Shown piece after piece: positions 45,203 to 54,399 of a DNA stretch of 64,000 nucleotides. Position 1 is the stretch's first letter. Each line of letters opens with the position of its first letter. The stretch lies in contig NZ_CP099397.1 in the NCBI RefSeq assembly GCF_021495345.1, forward strand, positions 4,657,001 through 4,721,000. Reading direction: 5' to 3'. The position numbers were made by a program, and so were the translations under genes. The DNA is from Pseudomonas hydrolytica (GTDB taxonomy: Bacteria; Pseudomonadota; Gammaproteobacteria; Pseudomonadales; Pseudomonadaceae). Under the pieces are notes generated by a model that saw nothing but the letters and a program-made list of their open reading frames with translations, ran no database searches and had not been told where the DNA came from.

Positions 45203-47008
45203 TTAGAAGCCGAGCGCGAAATGCTCTTCGTCCATTTCCATCAGGTTGTTGGCGCCGGACAGCATGGCTTCGACGTGCGCGCGGGTGCGCGGCAGGATAC
45301 GTGCGAAGTAGAAGCGCGCGGTCTGCAGCTTGGCCTTGTAGAAGGCCTCGTCGCCGGTGCCGGCAGCCAGCTTCTCGGCGGCCAGGCGCGCCATGTCGGC
45401 CCAGAAGTAGGCCAGGCAGGCGTAACCGGAGTACATCAGGTAGTCCACGGAGGCGGCACCGACTTCTTCGCGATCCTTCATCGCAGCCATGCCGATCTTC
45501 ATGGTGATGTCGCCCCACTCCTTGTTCAGCTTGGCCAGCGGCTCGATGAACTCCTTGACGGAGTCATTGGCTTCGTTGGCCTGGCAGAACTTGTGCACGA
45601 TCTTGGTGAAGTTCTTCAGGGCGCCGCCCTGAGTCATCAGCACCTTGCGGCCCAGCAGGTCCAGCGCCTGAACGCCGGTGGTGCCTTCGTACATCATGGA
45701 GATGCGGCAGTCGCGCAGGTTCTGCTCCATGCCCCACTCGCTGATGAAGCCGTGGCCACCGTAGATCTGCATGCCGTGGGAAGCGGCTTCGAAGCCCACT
45801 TCGGTCATGAACGCCTTGGCGATCGGAGTCAGGAAGGCCAGCAGCTCGTCGGCGGCCTTCTTCTCTTCTTCGTTCTGGCTGTACTTGACGATGTCCACCT
45901 GCTTGGCGGTGAAGTAGACCATGGCGCGGTTGCCTTCGGCGAACGCCTTCATGGTCAGCAGCATGCGGCGCACGTCCGGATGCACGATGATCGGGTCGGC
46001 GGCTTTTTCCGGGGCTTTCGGGCCGGTCAGCGAACGCATCTGCAGACGCTCGCGGGCGTACTTGATGCCACCCTGGAAACCGACTTCGGCGTGGGCCAGG
46101 CCTTGCAGCGCGGTACCCAGACGAGCGGTGTTCATGAAGGTGAACATGCAGTTCAGGCCCTTGTTGGCCGGGCCGATCAGGTAGCCGGTGGCACCGTCGA
46201 AGTTCATCACGCAGGTGGCGTTGCCGTGGATGCCCATCTTGTGCTCGATGGAGCCACAGGAAACGGCGTTGCGCTCGCCTACGCCGCCTTCGGCATTGGG
46301 CAGGAACTTCGGCACGATGAACAGCGAGATACCCTTGGTACCGGCCGGGGCATCGGGCAGGCGGGCCAGAACGATATGGACGATGTTGTCGGCCATGTCG
46401 TGCTCACCAGCGGAAATGAAGATCTTGGTACCGGTGACCTTGTAGCTGCCGTCGGCCTGCGGTTCGGCCTTGGTGCGCAGCATGCCCAGGTCGGTGCCGC
46501 AATGCGGCTCGGTCAGGCACATGGTGCCGGTCCACTCGCCGGAAACCAGCTTGGTCAGGTAGGTGTGCTTCTGCTCGTCGGTGCCGTGAGCGCTCAGGGT
46601 GTTCATCGCACCATGGCTCAGGCCCGGGTACATGCCCCAGGACCAGTTGGCCGAACCGACCATCTCGCTGATGGCCAGGCCGAGGGATTCCGGCAGGCCC
46701 TGGCCGCCGTGCTCGACGTCATGCGCCAGGCTCGGCCAGCCGCCTTCGACGAACTGCTGATAGGCCTCTTTGAAGCCGGTCGGGGTCTTCACGCCGGATT
46801 CGCTCCAGGTGCAGCCTTCGGTATCACCCACACGGTTCAGCGGCGACAGAACCTGCTCGCAGAACTTGGCGCCTTCTTCGAGGATGGCGTCGACCATGTC
46901 CGGAGTGGCGTCCTGGCAACCTGGCAGGCTCTGGTAGTGAGCTTCATAGCCCAGCAGCTCGTCACGAACGAAACGAATGTCACGCAAGGGGGCCTTGTAG
47001 TCAGGCAT
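45203..47008 (-). CDS. Acyl-CoA dehydrogenase (long FadE-type), PsrA-box promoter
   Basis: Beta-oxidation FAD dehydrogenase of 601 residues, paralogue of the one at 41824. Conserved segments are [24 protein letters not shown], and [20 protein letters not shown] precedes the ATG at 47008. Two overlapping PsrA-type boxes at 47117–47143 lie about 110 bases upstream, so repression relieved by long-chain fatty acyl signals is expected. From memory the P. aeruginosa counterpart (PA0506) is in the PsrA regulon. Confidence 0.93.
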   Translation of the reverse strand: MPDYKAPLRDIRFVRDELLGYEAHYQSLPGCQDATPDMVDAILEEGAKFCEQVLSPLNRVGDTEGCTWSESGVKTPTGFKEAYQQFVEGGWPSLAHDVEHGGQGLPESLGLAISEMVGSANWSWGMYPGLSHGAMNTLSAHGTDEQKHTYLTKLVSGEWTGTMCLTEPHCGTDLGMLRTKAEPQADGSYKVTGTKIFISAGEHDMADNIVHIVLARLPDAPAGTKGISLFIVPKFLPNAEGGVGERNAVSCGSIEHKMGIHGNATCVMNFDGATGYLIGPANKGLNCMFTFMNTARLGTALQGLAHAEVGFQGGIKYARERLQMRSLTGPKAPEKAADPIIVHPDVRRMLLTMKAFAEGNRAMVYFTAKQVDIVKYSQNEEEKKAADELLAFLTPIAKAFMTEVGFEAASHGMQIYGGHGFISEWGMEQNLRDCRISMMYEGTTGVQALDLLGRKVLMTQGGALKNFTKIVHKFCQANEANDSVKEFIEPLAKLNKEWGDITMKIGMAAMKDREEVGAASVDYLMYSGYACLAYFWADMARLAAEKLAAGTGDEAFYKAKLQTARFYFARILPRTRAHVEAMLSGANNLMEMDEEHFALGF

Positions 47009-47116
47009 AACGGTAAACCTCTGCGGTGGATTCCTAGTAGTTGGGGTGACCGGCTTTGGCGGTCGCTCTCGGGATCACTCCCGGCTGCCTGGCCACGAGG
47101 CTGCGGCCGAAGCAAT

Positions 47117-47143
47117 CAAACAGGCGTTTGAAACATACGTTTA
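47117..47143. promoter_or_regulatory. Tandem overlapping PsrA-type boxes
   Basis: CAAACAGGCGTTTG at 47117–47130 is a perfect CAAAC-N4-GTTTG dyad. GAAACATACGTTTA at 47130–47143 shares its last G and matches the GAAAC-N4-GTTTC form with one mismatch. Both fit the PsrA consensus known from Pseudomonas. Confidence 0.7.
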
Positions 47144-47178
47144 CGCCATCCCCTTGTCAAGCGCTGCCAATCGGCCGG

Positions 47179-47913
47179 CTACGCGACCAGATCGACACGC
47201 GGCTCAGGCGCCGGCAGTTCACCCAGGCGCCGATACAGATCAAGACTAGGCGCAGACGGCGGGGCTTGCCGCTGCTGGCTCGTCTGTTCCTGCTCGTCGC
47301 GCCGGGACCGTGCGCGCTCGTCGCGCGCCTGCTCCGCCGCCGCGGCTTCCTCACGACGCAGCTCGGCCAGCTCGACGCGTGCCTGGGCAGCCTGCGCCTG
47401 AGCCAGCGCAGCCACGCGCAGGTCCTGCGCAGAGGGTTCAACCGGGGCCAGCGCCGCGCGCAGGACGATCTCCATCTTGCGCAAGGTGGCTTCAGGGTCG
47501 TTGGGAACGGGCGCGGTATCGATGCTGACTTCGCCGGACACGGCGTAACGCTGGCCATCGGGCCCGCGCTTGAAACTGTAGGTGGGAGCCCCGGCGTACT
47601 GACCGCCCACTGCCGCGTGCGCCTGCTCGTGAGCGCGGACCTCGCGGTCGCGTTGCGCCAGCTCGGCGATTTCCAGCTGCTCAAGACGCTGCTCCTGCGG
47701 GCCGGGCTCGCTGTCGCCGGCACGCCCTTCGGTGGAAGGACGATCGGCCTCCTCGCGTTCCGAGGCGGCCGAATCCGCCTGCTGCTCCTGAGCAGCGGCC
47801 ACCGGCGGGAGATCGGCACGGAGCATATCGGGGGAGACATCGGACGAAAGCGGGCGGGCCGGCGCAGCGGAGGGCGCAGGTGCGAACGACGGCAGGCTGT
47901 TGCCGATCAGCAT
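47179..47913 (-). CDS. SprA-family putative metalloprotease
   Basis: Protein of 244 residues. A low-complexity Pro/Ala/Glu-rich N terminus (1–75) precedes a compact conserved core (about 80–165) with HEQAH at 95–99, a zincin-type HExxH, and the family stretch GGQYAGAPTYSFKRGPDGQRYAVSGEVSID. A long charged helix follows (165–215). This matches the SprA-related family of putative metalloproteases; activity is not demonstrated. No signal peptide. It is 52 bases downstream of the rod-like small gene on the same strand, and the two are probably co-transcribed. Confidence 0.82.
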   Translation of the reverse strand: MLIGNSLPSFAPAPSAAPARPLSSDVSPDMLRADLPPVAAAQEQQADSAASEREEADRPSTEGRAGDSEPGPQEQRLEQLEIAELAQRDREVRAHEQAHAAVGGQYAGAPTYSFKRGPDGQRYAVSGEVSIDTAPVPNDPEATLRKMEIVLRAALAPVEPSAQDLRVAALAQAQAAQARVELAELRREEAAAAEQARDERARSRRDEQEQTSQQRQAPPSAPSLDLYRRLGELPAPEPRVDLVA

Positions 47914-47965
47914 GTGCTCCCTCCTGCCCCGTTGCTGGCCGCTGCAGCGGCCGGGGCGGAACTAC

Positions 47966-48274
47966 CTATGCACGGGTGTCGATCAGGGTGCCCAGCACTT
48001 CGTCGGCGGTTTCCACCACCCGTGCGTTGGCGCGCACCTCGTTCTCACCGACGCGCAGCGCCACCAGACTCTCGGCGAGGTCGGGACGGGTCTGCTCGGC
48101 AGCGCGTGGCGCCTGGTTGACCTGATTCTGTGCCGGGGTCTGCTGGCTCGCTGGCTGCTGCGCTGGCTGGCTGACGGAATTGCTGGCGATCTCGACGGCA
48201 GCCTGCTCGACACGACGCTGCCCGGCCTGAATGCCGCTCAGACCCGAGTTGAATGCATTGGCGGAGATTTCCAT
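47966..48274 (-). CDS. Short flagellar-rod-like protein (FlgC-like ends)
   Basis: Protein of 102 residues. Residues 3–30 (ANAFNSGLSGIQAGQRRVEQ) resemble the N-terminal helix shared by flagellar rod and hook proteins. Residues 68–100 (ESLVALRVGENEVRANARVV then ETADEVLGTLID) resemble the C-terminal helix of FlgC/FlgG. A Gln/Pro/Ala-rich linker of about 35 residues replaces the usual middle domain. No flagellar genes are nearby. It may be a miniature axial-type protein or an export substrate; I do not know its function. Confidence 0.75.
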   Translation of the reverse strand: MEISANAFNSGLSGIQAGQRRVEQAAVEIASNSVSQPAQQPASQQTPAQNQVNQAPRAAEQTRPDLAESLVALRVGENEVRANARVVETADEVLGTLIDTRA

Positions 48275-48373
48275 CGACAGCTCCCTGCGGGAAATAGAAC
48301 CTGACGCCCTGTATTGAAGCAGAAGACGGCTAAAAAATGTACAGACAAAAGGCTATCGTCTGTTTGCTGTTTA

Positions 48374-49060
48374 TTACCAGTCTGCCAGCCGCTCAAGGCT
48401 GAGATGCTCCGCCACTGCAGCGGCCGAAGCGCTCGCCAGGTGCGGCACACGGCCCAGGCAAGGAGCAGGCAGGCGCTCGGCCAGGGTGGCGAGGTTTTCC
48501 TCCAAGCGCGAGGTGTGCGGGTCGACCACGTTGGCCACCCACCCCGCCAGGCTCAGGCCGTCACGTGCGATGGCCTCCGCGCTGAGCAGCGCATGGTTGA
48601 TGCAGCCCAGGCGCACACCCACCACCAGAATCACCGGTAGCTCGAGCGCCACGGCGAAGTCGGAGAGGTTCTCGGCGCCGGCCAGGGGCACACGCCAGCC
48701 ACCGGCACCTTCCACCAGAGCGAAGTCCGCGCCCTTGGCCAGGATCGCCTTTGCCGGCCCGAGCAGGCTGGCGACATCCAGCCTTACCCCGGCCTCGCGC
48801 GCTGCCAGATGCGGCGCGATGGCCGGCGCGAAGGCGAAGGGGTTGACCTCCTCGTAGCGCAGCGGCAGGGAGCACTGCGCAAGCAGCGCGAGGGCATCGT
48901 CATTGCGCAGGCCATCGGCGCTCGCGACGCAGCCGGAGGCCACCGGCTTGGCCGCCGCCGTGCTCAGCCCTCGCAGACGCGCGGCATGCAGCAGGCCGGC
49001 GGCGATGGTGGTCTTGCCAATTTCGGTATCGGTGCCGGTAACGAAGTAAGCGTGGGTCAT
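48374..49060 (-). CDS. bioD: Dethiobiotin synthetase
   Basis: ATP-dependent carboxylation of diaminopelargonate to dethiobiotin, the penultimate biotin step. It is 228 residues. The P-loop is GTDTEIGKTT (about 9–18), followed by the AAAKPVASG segment and VEGAGGWRVPL (about 116–126). GAGGA before the ATG at 49060 sets the start. Last gene of bioB-F-H-C-D, 47 bases after bioC. Confidence 0.96.
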   Translation of the reverse strand: MTHAYFVTGTDTEIGKTTIAAGLLHAARLRGLSTAAAKPVASGCVASADGLRNDDALALLAQCSLPLRYEEVNPFAFAPAIAPHLAAREAGVRLDVASLLGPAKAILAKGADFALVEGAGGWRVPLAGAENLSDFAVALELPVILVVGVRLGCINHALLSAEAIARDGLSLAGWVANVVDPHTSRLEENLATLAERLPAPCLGRVPHLASASAAAVAEHLSLERLADW

Positions 49061-49107
49061 ATCGTTTTCCTCTGTGCTGTATTCGAGCGCGCGACACCGA
49101 AACAGCT

Positions 49108-49911
49108 CTAGCGGGGTTTGCCCAGCACGCCGTAGACCACCTGGTAGGTGGCGGGCAGCCCGGCTGGCTGGCGGAACGTCTCGTAGGCCTCGATCAGCGC
49201 GCGAATCCGCGCGCGCCCGGTCAGCCCGCCCGGGCGGCCGGGATTGAGGTTGTGCGCGCCGAGGTCCTTGAGCGAACTGGTCAGGCTGCGCAAATCGGCA
49301 AAATGCAGGGTTTCGGCCCGGTGCTGCAGCGCCAGCACCTGCATCTCGCCGCCTGCGCAGAGCTGCTGATAATCCTCGAACCGGCGAAAGCGATTGACGT
49401 GGACGAAGCCATCGACCGCCTGCCAGCTGTCGCGCAGCTCCTGCAGAGTGCCGACGCACAGGCTGGAAAAGGCCATCACACCGCCGGGACGCAGCACGCG
49501 CCGGGCCTCGCTCAGCACCCGCTGAAAATCTCCACACCACTGCAGGGCCAGGCTGGAGAACAGCAGATCGGCGCTGGCGCATTGCAGTGGCAGCGCCTCG
49601 GCATCGCCGGCGATGAAATGCGTCGCACCGCCAAGCGGCCGAGCATGACGCAGCATGCCCTCGGCGATATCCACCGCCACGCCCTCGCCTGACGGGTAGC
49701 GCTCGGCCAGGGCGCGGGTGAAAAATCCGGTGCCGCAGCCCAGATCCAGCCAGCGCTGTGGCTGCAGCGATGCGGGCAGACGCGCCAACAGCTGCACGCC
49801 GACGCTGCGCTGCAACTCGGCAACGGCGTCGTAGCTTTCGGCCGCGCGGGAAAAGGAGGCGGCGACCTGGCGCTTGTCCGGCAGGCCGCCGGGCTGGGCG
49901 TACTCGCTCAT
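49108..49911 (-). CDS. bioC: Malonyl-ACP O-methyltransferase BioC
   Basis: SAM-dependent methylation of malonyl-ACP, disguising it so the fatty acid system can build the pimeloyl chain of biotin. It is 267 residues. N-terminal [16 protein letters not shown] motif [15 protein letters not shown] (about 54–68), and [11 protein letters not shown], which marks BioC. Works with BioH, encoded just upstream. A REP doublet (49952–50036) lies in the spacer between bioH and bioC. Confidence 0.95.
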   Translation of the reverse strand: MSEYAQPGGLPDKRQVAASFSRAAESYDAVAELQRSVGVQLLARLPASLQPQRWLDLGCGTGFFTRALAERYPSGEGVAVDIAEGMLRHARPLGGATHFIAGDAEALPLQCASADLLFSSLALQWCGDFQRVLSEARRVLRPGGVMAFSSLCVGTLQELRDSWQAVDGFVHVNRFRRFEDYQQLCAGGEMQVLALQHRAETLHFADLRSLTSSLKDLGAHNLNPGRPGGLTGRARIRALIEAYETFRQPAGLPATYQVVYGVLGKPR

Positions 49912-49951
49912 GGACCGCCCCTGCAGGAGATGCCATGGGACGTCTGCAGCT

Positions 49952-50036
49952 GGTGCGCGCGGCGCACCCTACGAGTGCTCGGCATACCGGGAAAGCGAGG
50001 GTGCGGCGCCTGCACGTAGGGTGCGCCATGCGCACC
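49952..50036. repeat. REP doublet inside the bio operon (bioH–bioC spacer)
   Basis: GCGCACCCTAC ends at 49972 and GTAGGGTGCGC begins at 50016, an outward-facing pair of the same family seen at 25.8, 27.2, 41.6, 56.2 and 57.5 kb. It lies within an operon and could form mRNA-stabilising hairpins. Confidence 0.75.
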
Positions 50037-50073
50037 AAGGGATTGCGGCACTTCGCGGCAGCAAGTCGGCCTC

Positions 50074-50799
50074 CTACGCGTCGCCATCGCTGGCCTCGCG
50101 GATAAACTCGAGCAGCAGCCCCGCCAGGGCCTGCGGTTGTTCCACAACGAAGGCGTGGCCGCAGCCCTCCAGCACGTCCACCTCGCCGGCTGACAGCAGC
50201 GCCAGCAGCTCATCGGCGACGGCGGCCGGCACCAGGGCGTCCTGTTCGGCCAGCAGGTGCAGCTGCGGTCCGGCGAAGGTCGCGAGCGCGGTACAGTTAT
50301 CCAGCGTCGCCAGTACCTGCAATCCGGCCAGCAGCGAAGGCTCGTTGGCCAACACATTGGCCTGCAGCAAGCGCGCCAGGCCTCGGGCGTCGCCGCTGCC
50401 CTGGGCGCAGAGCATAGCGAAACGCCTGAGGGTGGCGCCGGCGTTGTGCGCGCAACCCTCATAGAAGGTGGCATAGGTATCAGCCGGCATCGCCTGCGGC
50501 CAGGCGTCGCTGGAAACGAAGCGTGCGTTGCTGGCCAGGCCGATCAGGCCACGGCAACGCTCGCCGCGGCGCGCGGCCAGGGCGGCGGCGAGCATGCCGC
50601 CGAGCGACCAGCCGGCCAGCCAGCAATCGCCCGGCAGACGCGCGTCCAGCTCGTCCAGCCAATCCGGCACGCTGACCGAGGTCAGCGCCGGCAGATCGGC
50701 AACGTGCACCTGCAGTTCGTCACCCAGCGCCTCGGCCAGCGGCTGCAGCACGGCACCATCCAGGCCCCAGCCCGGCAACAGAATCAGCGTCTCACGCAT
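50074..50799 (-). CDS. bioH: Pimeloyl-ACP methyl ester esterase BioH
   Basis: Alpha/beta hydrolase that removes the methyl group from pimeloyl-ACP methyl ester, ending chain assembly. It is 241 residues. The nucleophile elbow is GWSLGG (serine about 74), with oxyanion-hole LPGWGLDG at 8–15, an acid in [10 protein letters not shown] and a histidine in GCGHAFVVE. It overlaps the end of bioF by eight bases. Confidence 0.94.
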   Translation of the reverse strand: MRETLILLPGWGLDGAVLQPLAEALGDELQVHVADLPALTSVSVPDWLDELDARLPGDCWLAGWSLGGMLAAALAARRGERCRGLIGLASNARFVSSDAWPQAMPADTYATFYEGCAHNAGATLRRFAMLCAQGSGDARGLARLLQANVLANEPSLLAGLQVLATLDNCTALATFAGPQLHLLAEQDALVPAAVADELLALLSAGEVDVLEGCGHAFVVEQPQALAGLLLEFIREASDGDA

Positions 50800-51961
50800 C
50801 GGCCTGCACCTGCGGCCAGCACTCGGCCAGGGCTTCGAGCAGCAGCTCGAGCTGCGCCTCGCTGTGCGCGGCGGACAGGGTCACGCGCAGCCGCGCGCTG
50901 CCCGCCGGTACGGTGGGCGGACGGATAGCCCCGACCAGCAGGCCGCGGTCCTTGAGCAGGGCCGAGAGTTTCAGCGCCCGGGCGCTGTCGCCGACCAGGA
51001 TCGGCTGGATCGGCGTCGGGCTGTCCATCAGGCTCAGGCCGATCTCGGCCGCGCCCTGACGAAAGCGCGCGATCAGCCGCTGCAGGTGCTCGCGGCGCCA
51101 GCCTTCTCTGCGCAGCAGCTCCAGGCTTTTCAAGGTGGCGCAGGCCACCGCCGGCGGCTGGCTGGTGGTGTAGATGTAGGGGCGGGCGAACTGGATCAGG
51201 GTCTCGATCAGTTCCTCGCTGCCGGCGACGAAGGCGCCGGCGGTACCGAAGGCCTTGCCCAGCGTGCCGACCAGCACCTGCACCTCATCCAGGCCCAGAC
51301 CGAAGTGCTCGACGATGCCGCCGCCGGTGGCGCCCAGCGGGCCGAAGCCATGGGCGTCGTCAACCATTACCCAGGCGTCCCGGGCGCGCGCTTCGGCGCA
51401 CAGCACCGGCAGATCGGCGAGGTCACCGTCCATGCTGAACACGCCATCGGTGACCACCAGGCAGTTGCCGCTGGCCTTGCGCAGGCGATTGGCCAGGCTC
51501 ACCGCATCGTTGTGCAGGTAGCGCGAGAAACGCGCGCCGCAAAGCAGGCCGGCATCGAGCAGCGAGGCGTGGTTGAGACGGTCCTGCAGCACGCTGTCGC
51601 CCTGACCGAGCAGCGCGGTGACGACCGCCAGGTTGGCCATGTAGCCGGTGGAGAACAGCAGCGCCCGCGGGCGCCCGGTGAATTCCGCCAGCGCCTCTTC
51701 CAGCTCATGGTGCGGCGTGCTGTGGCCGATCACCAGATGCGAGGCGCCGCCGCCGACGCCCCATTTTTCCGCACCCAGCTGCAGGGCACGGATCACCTCG
51801 GGGTGATTGGCCAGGCCCAGGTAGTCGTTGGAACAGAAGGCCAGCAGCTCCTGATCGTCGGCGCGCACCTGTGGCCCCTGTGGGGTCTGCAACAGCGGGC
51901 GCTGGCGGAACAGATCGGCGGCCTGGCGCTCGGCCAGGCGGGCAGCGAGATCGAAGCTCAT
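50792..51961 (-). CDS. bioF: 8-amino-7-oxononanoate synthase
   Basis: PLP enzyme condensing pimeloyl-ACP with alanine. It is about 389 residues. [10 protein letters not shown] (about 42–51), [22 protein letters not shown] and the PLP lysine in [14 protein letters not shown] (about 221) are as expected. The start at 51961 (MSFDLA) is chosen; the upstream frame enters a REP sequence. A REP-like hairpin occupies the bioB–bioF gap. Confidence 0.96.
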   Translation of the reverse strand: MSFDLAARLAERQAADLFRQRPLLQTPQGPQVRADDQELLAFCSNDYLGLANHPEVIRALQLGAEKWGVGGGASHLVIGHSTPHHELEEALAEFTGRPRALLFSTGYMANLAVVTALLGQGDSVLQDRLNHASLLDAGLLCGARFSRYLHNDAVSLANRLRKASGNCLVVTDGVFSMDGDLADLPVLCAEARARDAWVMVDDAHGFGPLGATGGGIVEHFGLGLDEVQVLVGTLGKAFGTAGAFVAGSEELIETLIQFARPYIYTTSQPPAVACATLKSLELLRREGWRREHLQRLIARFRQGAAEIGLSLMDSPTPIQPILVGDSARALKLSALLKDRGLLVGAIRPPTVPAGSARLRVTLSAAHSEAQLELLLEALAECWPQVQADA

Positions 51962-51972
51962 GCACGGTTTCC

Positions 51973-51999
51973 GTAAGAGCGAGCAGCGCTCGCTCCCAC
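51973..51999. repeat. REP-like hairpin between bioB and bioF
   Basis: GAGCGAGC…GCTCGCTC inverted repeat with degenerate GTAA/CCAC ends, 10 bases after the bioB stop (minus strand). Similar to the REP at 21114. Confidence 0.6.
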
Positions 52000-52009
52000 A
52001 CAAGAGGAA

Positions 52010-53068
52010 TCAGGCCGAGGCGGCGTTGTAGAACAGCTTGGAATCGCGCTGCTCGACCAGCGCCTGCTCGATGGCGGCCTGGTGCACCTCGTCGGCATGT
52101 TCCTCGCGCTCTTCCGGCTTGATGCCGAGGCGCTTGAACAGCGCCATGTCCTTGTCCGCCTGGGGGTTGGCGGTGGTCAGCAGCTTCTCGCCGTAGAAGA
52201 TTGAGTTGGCGCCGGCCATGAAGGCCAGGGCCTGCATCTGCTCGTTCATCTGCTCGCGGCCGGCGGACAGGCGCACGTGGGATTTTGGCATCATGATGCG
52301 CGCCACGGCCAGGGTGCGGATGAAATCGAACGGGTCGACGTCCTTCTCCTCGGCCAGCGGCGTGCCCTTGACCTTGACCAGCATGTTGATCGGCACGCTC
52401 TCCGGGTGCTCCGGCAGGTTGGCCAGCTGGATCAACAGCCCTGCGCGGTCGTCCACCGACTCGCCCATGCCGAGGATGCCGCCGGAGCAGATCTTCATCC
52501 CCGCCTCACGCACGTAGGCCAGGGTCTGCAGACGCTCGGAATAGGTGCGGGTGGTGATGATGTTGCCGTAGAACTCCGGCGAGGTATCGAGGTTGTGGTT
52601 GTAGTAGTCCAGCCCCGCCTCGGCCAGCGCCTGGGTCTGCTCCTGAGTCAGCTTGCCCAGGGTCATGCAGGTTTCCAGGCCGAGCTTCTTCACGCCCTCG
52701 ACCATCTTCAGCACGTAGGGCATGTCCTTGGCCGACGGATGCTTCCAGGCCGCGCCCATGCAGAAGCGGGTGGAGCCGATGGCCTTGGCCTCGGCGGCGG
52801 CCTGGAGCACCTTCTCCACCTCCATCAGCTTTTCCTTGTCCAGGCCGGTGTTGTAGTGGCCGGACTGCGGGCAGTACTTGCAATCCTCCGGACACGCGCC
52901 GGTCTTGATCGACAGCAGCGTGGAAACCTGCACACGGTTGGGGTCGAAGTGCTGACGATGGACGCTCTGCGCCTGGAACAGCAGGTCGTTGAACGGCTGC
53001 TCGAACAGTGCGCGAACCTCGGCGAGAGTCCAGTCGTGGCGGGTGGTGATTGCGGCGGTTGCGCTCAT
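52010..53068 (-). CDS. bioB: Biotin synthase
   Basis: Radical-SAM enzyme inserting sulfur into dethiobiotin. It is 352 residues. The SAM-cluster cysteines are C59, C63 and C66 in [12 protein letters not shown]; further cluster ligands are expected in FCMGAAW, ETCMTLG and the arginine of [12 protein letters not shown] precedes the ATG at 53068. First gene of the operon; a BirA-like dyad lies about 90 bases upstream. Confidence 0.97.
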   Translation of the reverse strand: MSATAAITTRHDWTLAEVRALFEQPFNDLLFQAQSVHRQHFDPNRVQVSTLLSIKTGACPEDCKYCPQSGHYNTGLDKEKLMEVEKVLQAAAEAKAIGSTRFCMGAAWKHPSAKDMPYVLKMVEGVKKLGLETCMTLGKLTQEQTQALAEAGLDYYNHNLDTSPEFYGNIITTRTYSERLQTLAYVREAGMKICSGGILGMGESVDDRAGLLIQLANLPEHPESVPINMLVKVKGTPLAEEKDVDPFDFIRTLAVARIMMPKSHVRLSAGREQMNEQMQALAFMAGANSIFYGEKLLTTANPQADKDMALFKRLGIKPEEREEHADEVHQAAIEQALVEQRDSKLFYNAASA

Positions 53069-53156
53069 TTGAGAAGTCCTTCGACGCTTGGCGGCATCTG
53101 TTGTCGGGCCCACAGGGGCATTCAGGCTCAGGCCATCATATGTGGCAGTTGGATGC

Positions 53157-53186
53157 TGTCAACCGCAAGAAAGGCACAGGTTGACG
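53157..53186. promoter_or_regulatory. BirA-like bio operator
   Basis: TGTCAACC at 53157–53164 and GGTTGACG at 53179–53186 separated by 14 bases match the layout of BirA operators (TTGTAAACC-N14/15-GGTTTACAA) with conserved ACC/GGT inner ends. Position upstream of bioB fits repression by biotinoyl-AMP-bound BirA. Confidence 0.62.
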
Positions 53187-53262
53187 ATAGATCAATAATT
53201 GAACAATCGAACTTCCATCATGGCATCTTGCCAAATACCTACTCCCACAACAGGACGCTTGC

Positions 53263-53556
53263 ATGCTGGTAGAAGGTTTTTTCGAAGGGTTGGGCCATGC
53301 TCTGGGCCGCGCCATCCGCTTCGTCGTCGACATGCTCTCCGGCGCGCTGGGCGCCGTGGCCGATGCCATCGACGATTTTCTCCACGGTCTGGCCAGCGCC
53401 ATCGGCATGGATGTGTCGATCTTCAGCATCATCCTGCTGATCATCGGCCTGCTGTTTCTCTACAGCGGCATACGCGCGCTGCTGCGCCGCTCCATCGTCG
53501 GCGGCGTCATCTGGCTGTTCCTCGGTCTGGTGGTGATGGGTTGGCTGATTCGCTGA
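53263..53556 (+). CDS. Small hydrophobic protein (97 aa), unknown
   Basis: An amphipathic Gly/Ala-rich N-terminal half (1–48, FFEGLGHALGRAIRFVVDML) is followed by two probable membrane helices (about 50–70 and 77–96). AGGA precedes the ATG. It lies divergent from bioB and 42 bases before comF. No family recognised. The amphipathic, glycine-zipper-like N terminus resembles membrane-active peptides, but that is only an impression. Confidence 0.72.
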   Translation: MLVEGFFEGLGHALGRAIRFVVDMLSGALGAVADAIDDFLHGLASAIGMDVSIFSIILLIIGLLFLYSGIRALLRRSIVGGVIWLFLGLVVMGWLIR

Positions 53557-53598
53557 GGGCAGACTAGCCTCAGAGTTTTCGCTCACGGACGAGCCCGC

Positions 53599-54339
53599 AT
53601 GCCGCTCTTTCCAGCTTCGCTCGCGCATCGCCTTGCCTGGCTGCGCCCCAGGCGCCACTGCCAGCTGTGCGATGAAGCCAGCGATCACGCCGAACTGAGC
53701 ATCTGCAGCGCCTGCCAGACCGACTTGCCCTGGCTCGGCGCACACTGCCAGGTCTGCGCAGTGCCGCTACCGGCCCAAGGCATGATCTGCGGCGCCTGCC
53801 AGAACAAGCCGCCGAGCTTCGCCCGCGTGGAAGCGCCGTGGCGCTACGCCTTTCCGGTGGACAACCTGATCACCCGCTTCAAGCACCAGGGCCAATGGCC
53901 TCACGGCCGCCTGCTCGGCGAATTGCTGGCCGAGCACCTGAGCCACGCCTACGACGAAGGGCTGGCGCGACCGCAAGTGCTTCTACCAGTGCCTCTGGCA
54001 CGCAAGCGCCAGCGACTGCGCGGCTTCAACCAGGCGCAGATGCTCGCCACCTGGCTGGGCGCCAGCCTGGGTTTGCCGGTGCAGCATGACTGGCTGCAGC
54101 GCCGCATCGACACGCCCGCGCAGCAAGGTCTGGACGCCGCCACGCGCAAGCGCAACCTGCGCCAGGCCTTCACCCTGGATGCCAAAGCGCAGGTTGCCGG
54201 CTGCCATCTGGCGCTGGTCGACGACGTACTCACCACCGGTGCGACCGCCGGTACGCTCGCCCGTTTGCTGCGCCACGCCGGTGCCCAGCGGGTCGATGTC
54301 TACTGCCTGGCCCGCACGCCGCGCCCGGGCGATGGCTGA
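53599..54339 (+). CDS. ComF family phosphoribosyltransferase-like protein
   Basis: Protein of 246 residues of the ComF/GntX type. An N-terminal zinc-ribbon has four CxxC pairs (about 23–72: CQLC, CSAC, CQVC, CGAC). The phosphoribosyltransferase fold ends with the PRPP loop LALVDDVLTTGAT (about 204–216). In competent bacteria ComF helps DNA uptake and single-strand processing; E. coli GntX relatives are linked to use of DNA as nutrient. Enzymatic activity is not established. The neighbouring modE begins 60 bases downstream. Confidence 0.9.
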   Translation: MPLFPASLAHRLAWLRPRRHCQLCDEASDHAELSICSACQTDLPWLGAHCQVCAVPLPAQGMICGACQNKPPSFARVEAPWRYAFPVDNLITRFKHQGQWPHGRLLGELLAEHLSHAYDEGLARPQVLLPVPLARKRQRLRGFNQAQMLATWLGASLGLPVQHDWLQRRIDTPAQQGLDAATRKRNLRQAFTLDAKAQVAGCHLALVDDVLTTGATAGTLARLLRHAGAQRVDVYCLARTPRPGDG

Positions 54340-54399
54340 CTTGACGCACATGGCGCAGTCCCGCACCGTGCCGTGCAGTTCTCCAGCCGCCCAAGAGCC

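Noticed and set aside
49061..50038. An N-terminal extension of bioD by more than 300 codons
   Set aside because: It overlaps bioC in another frame; bioD proper starts at 49060 with GAGGA.
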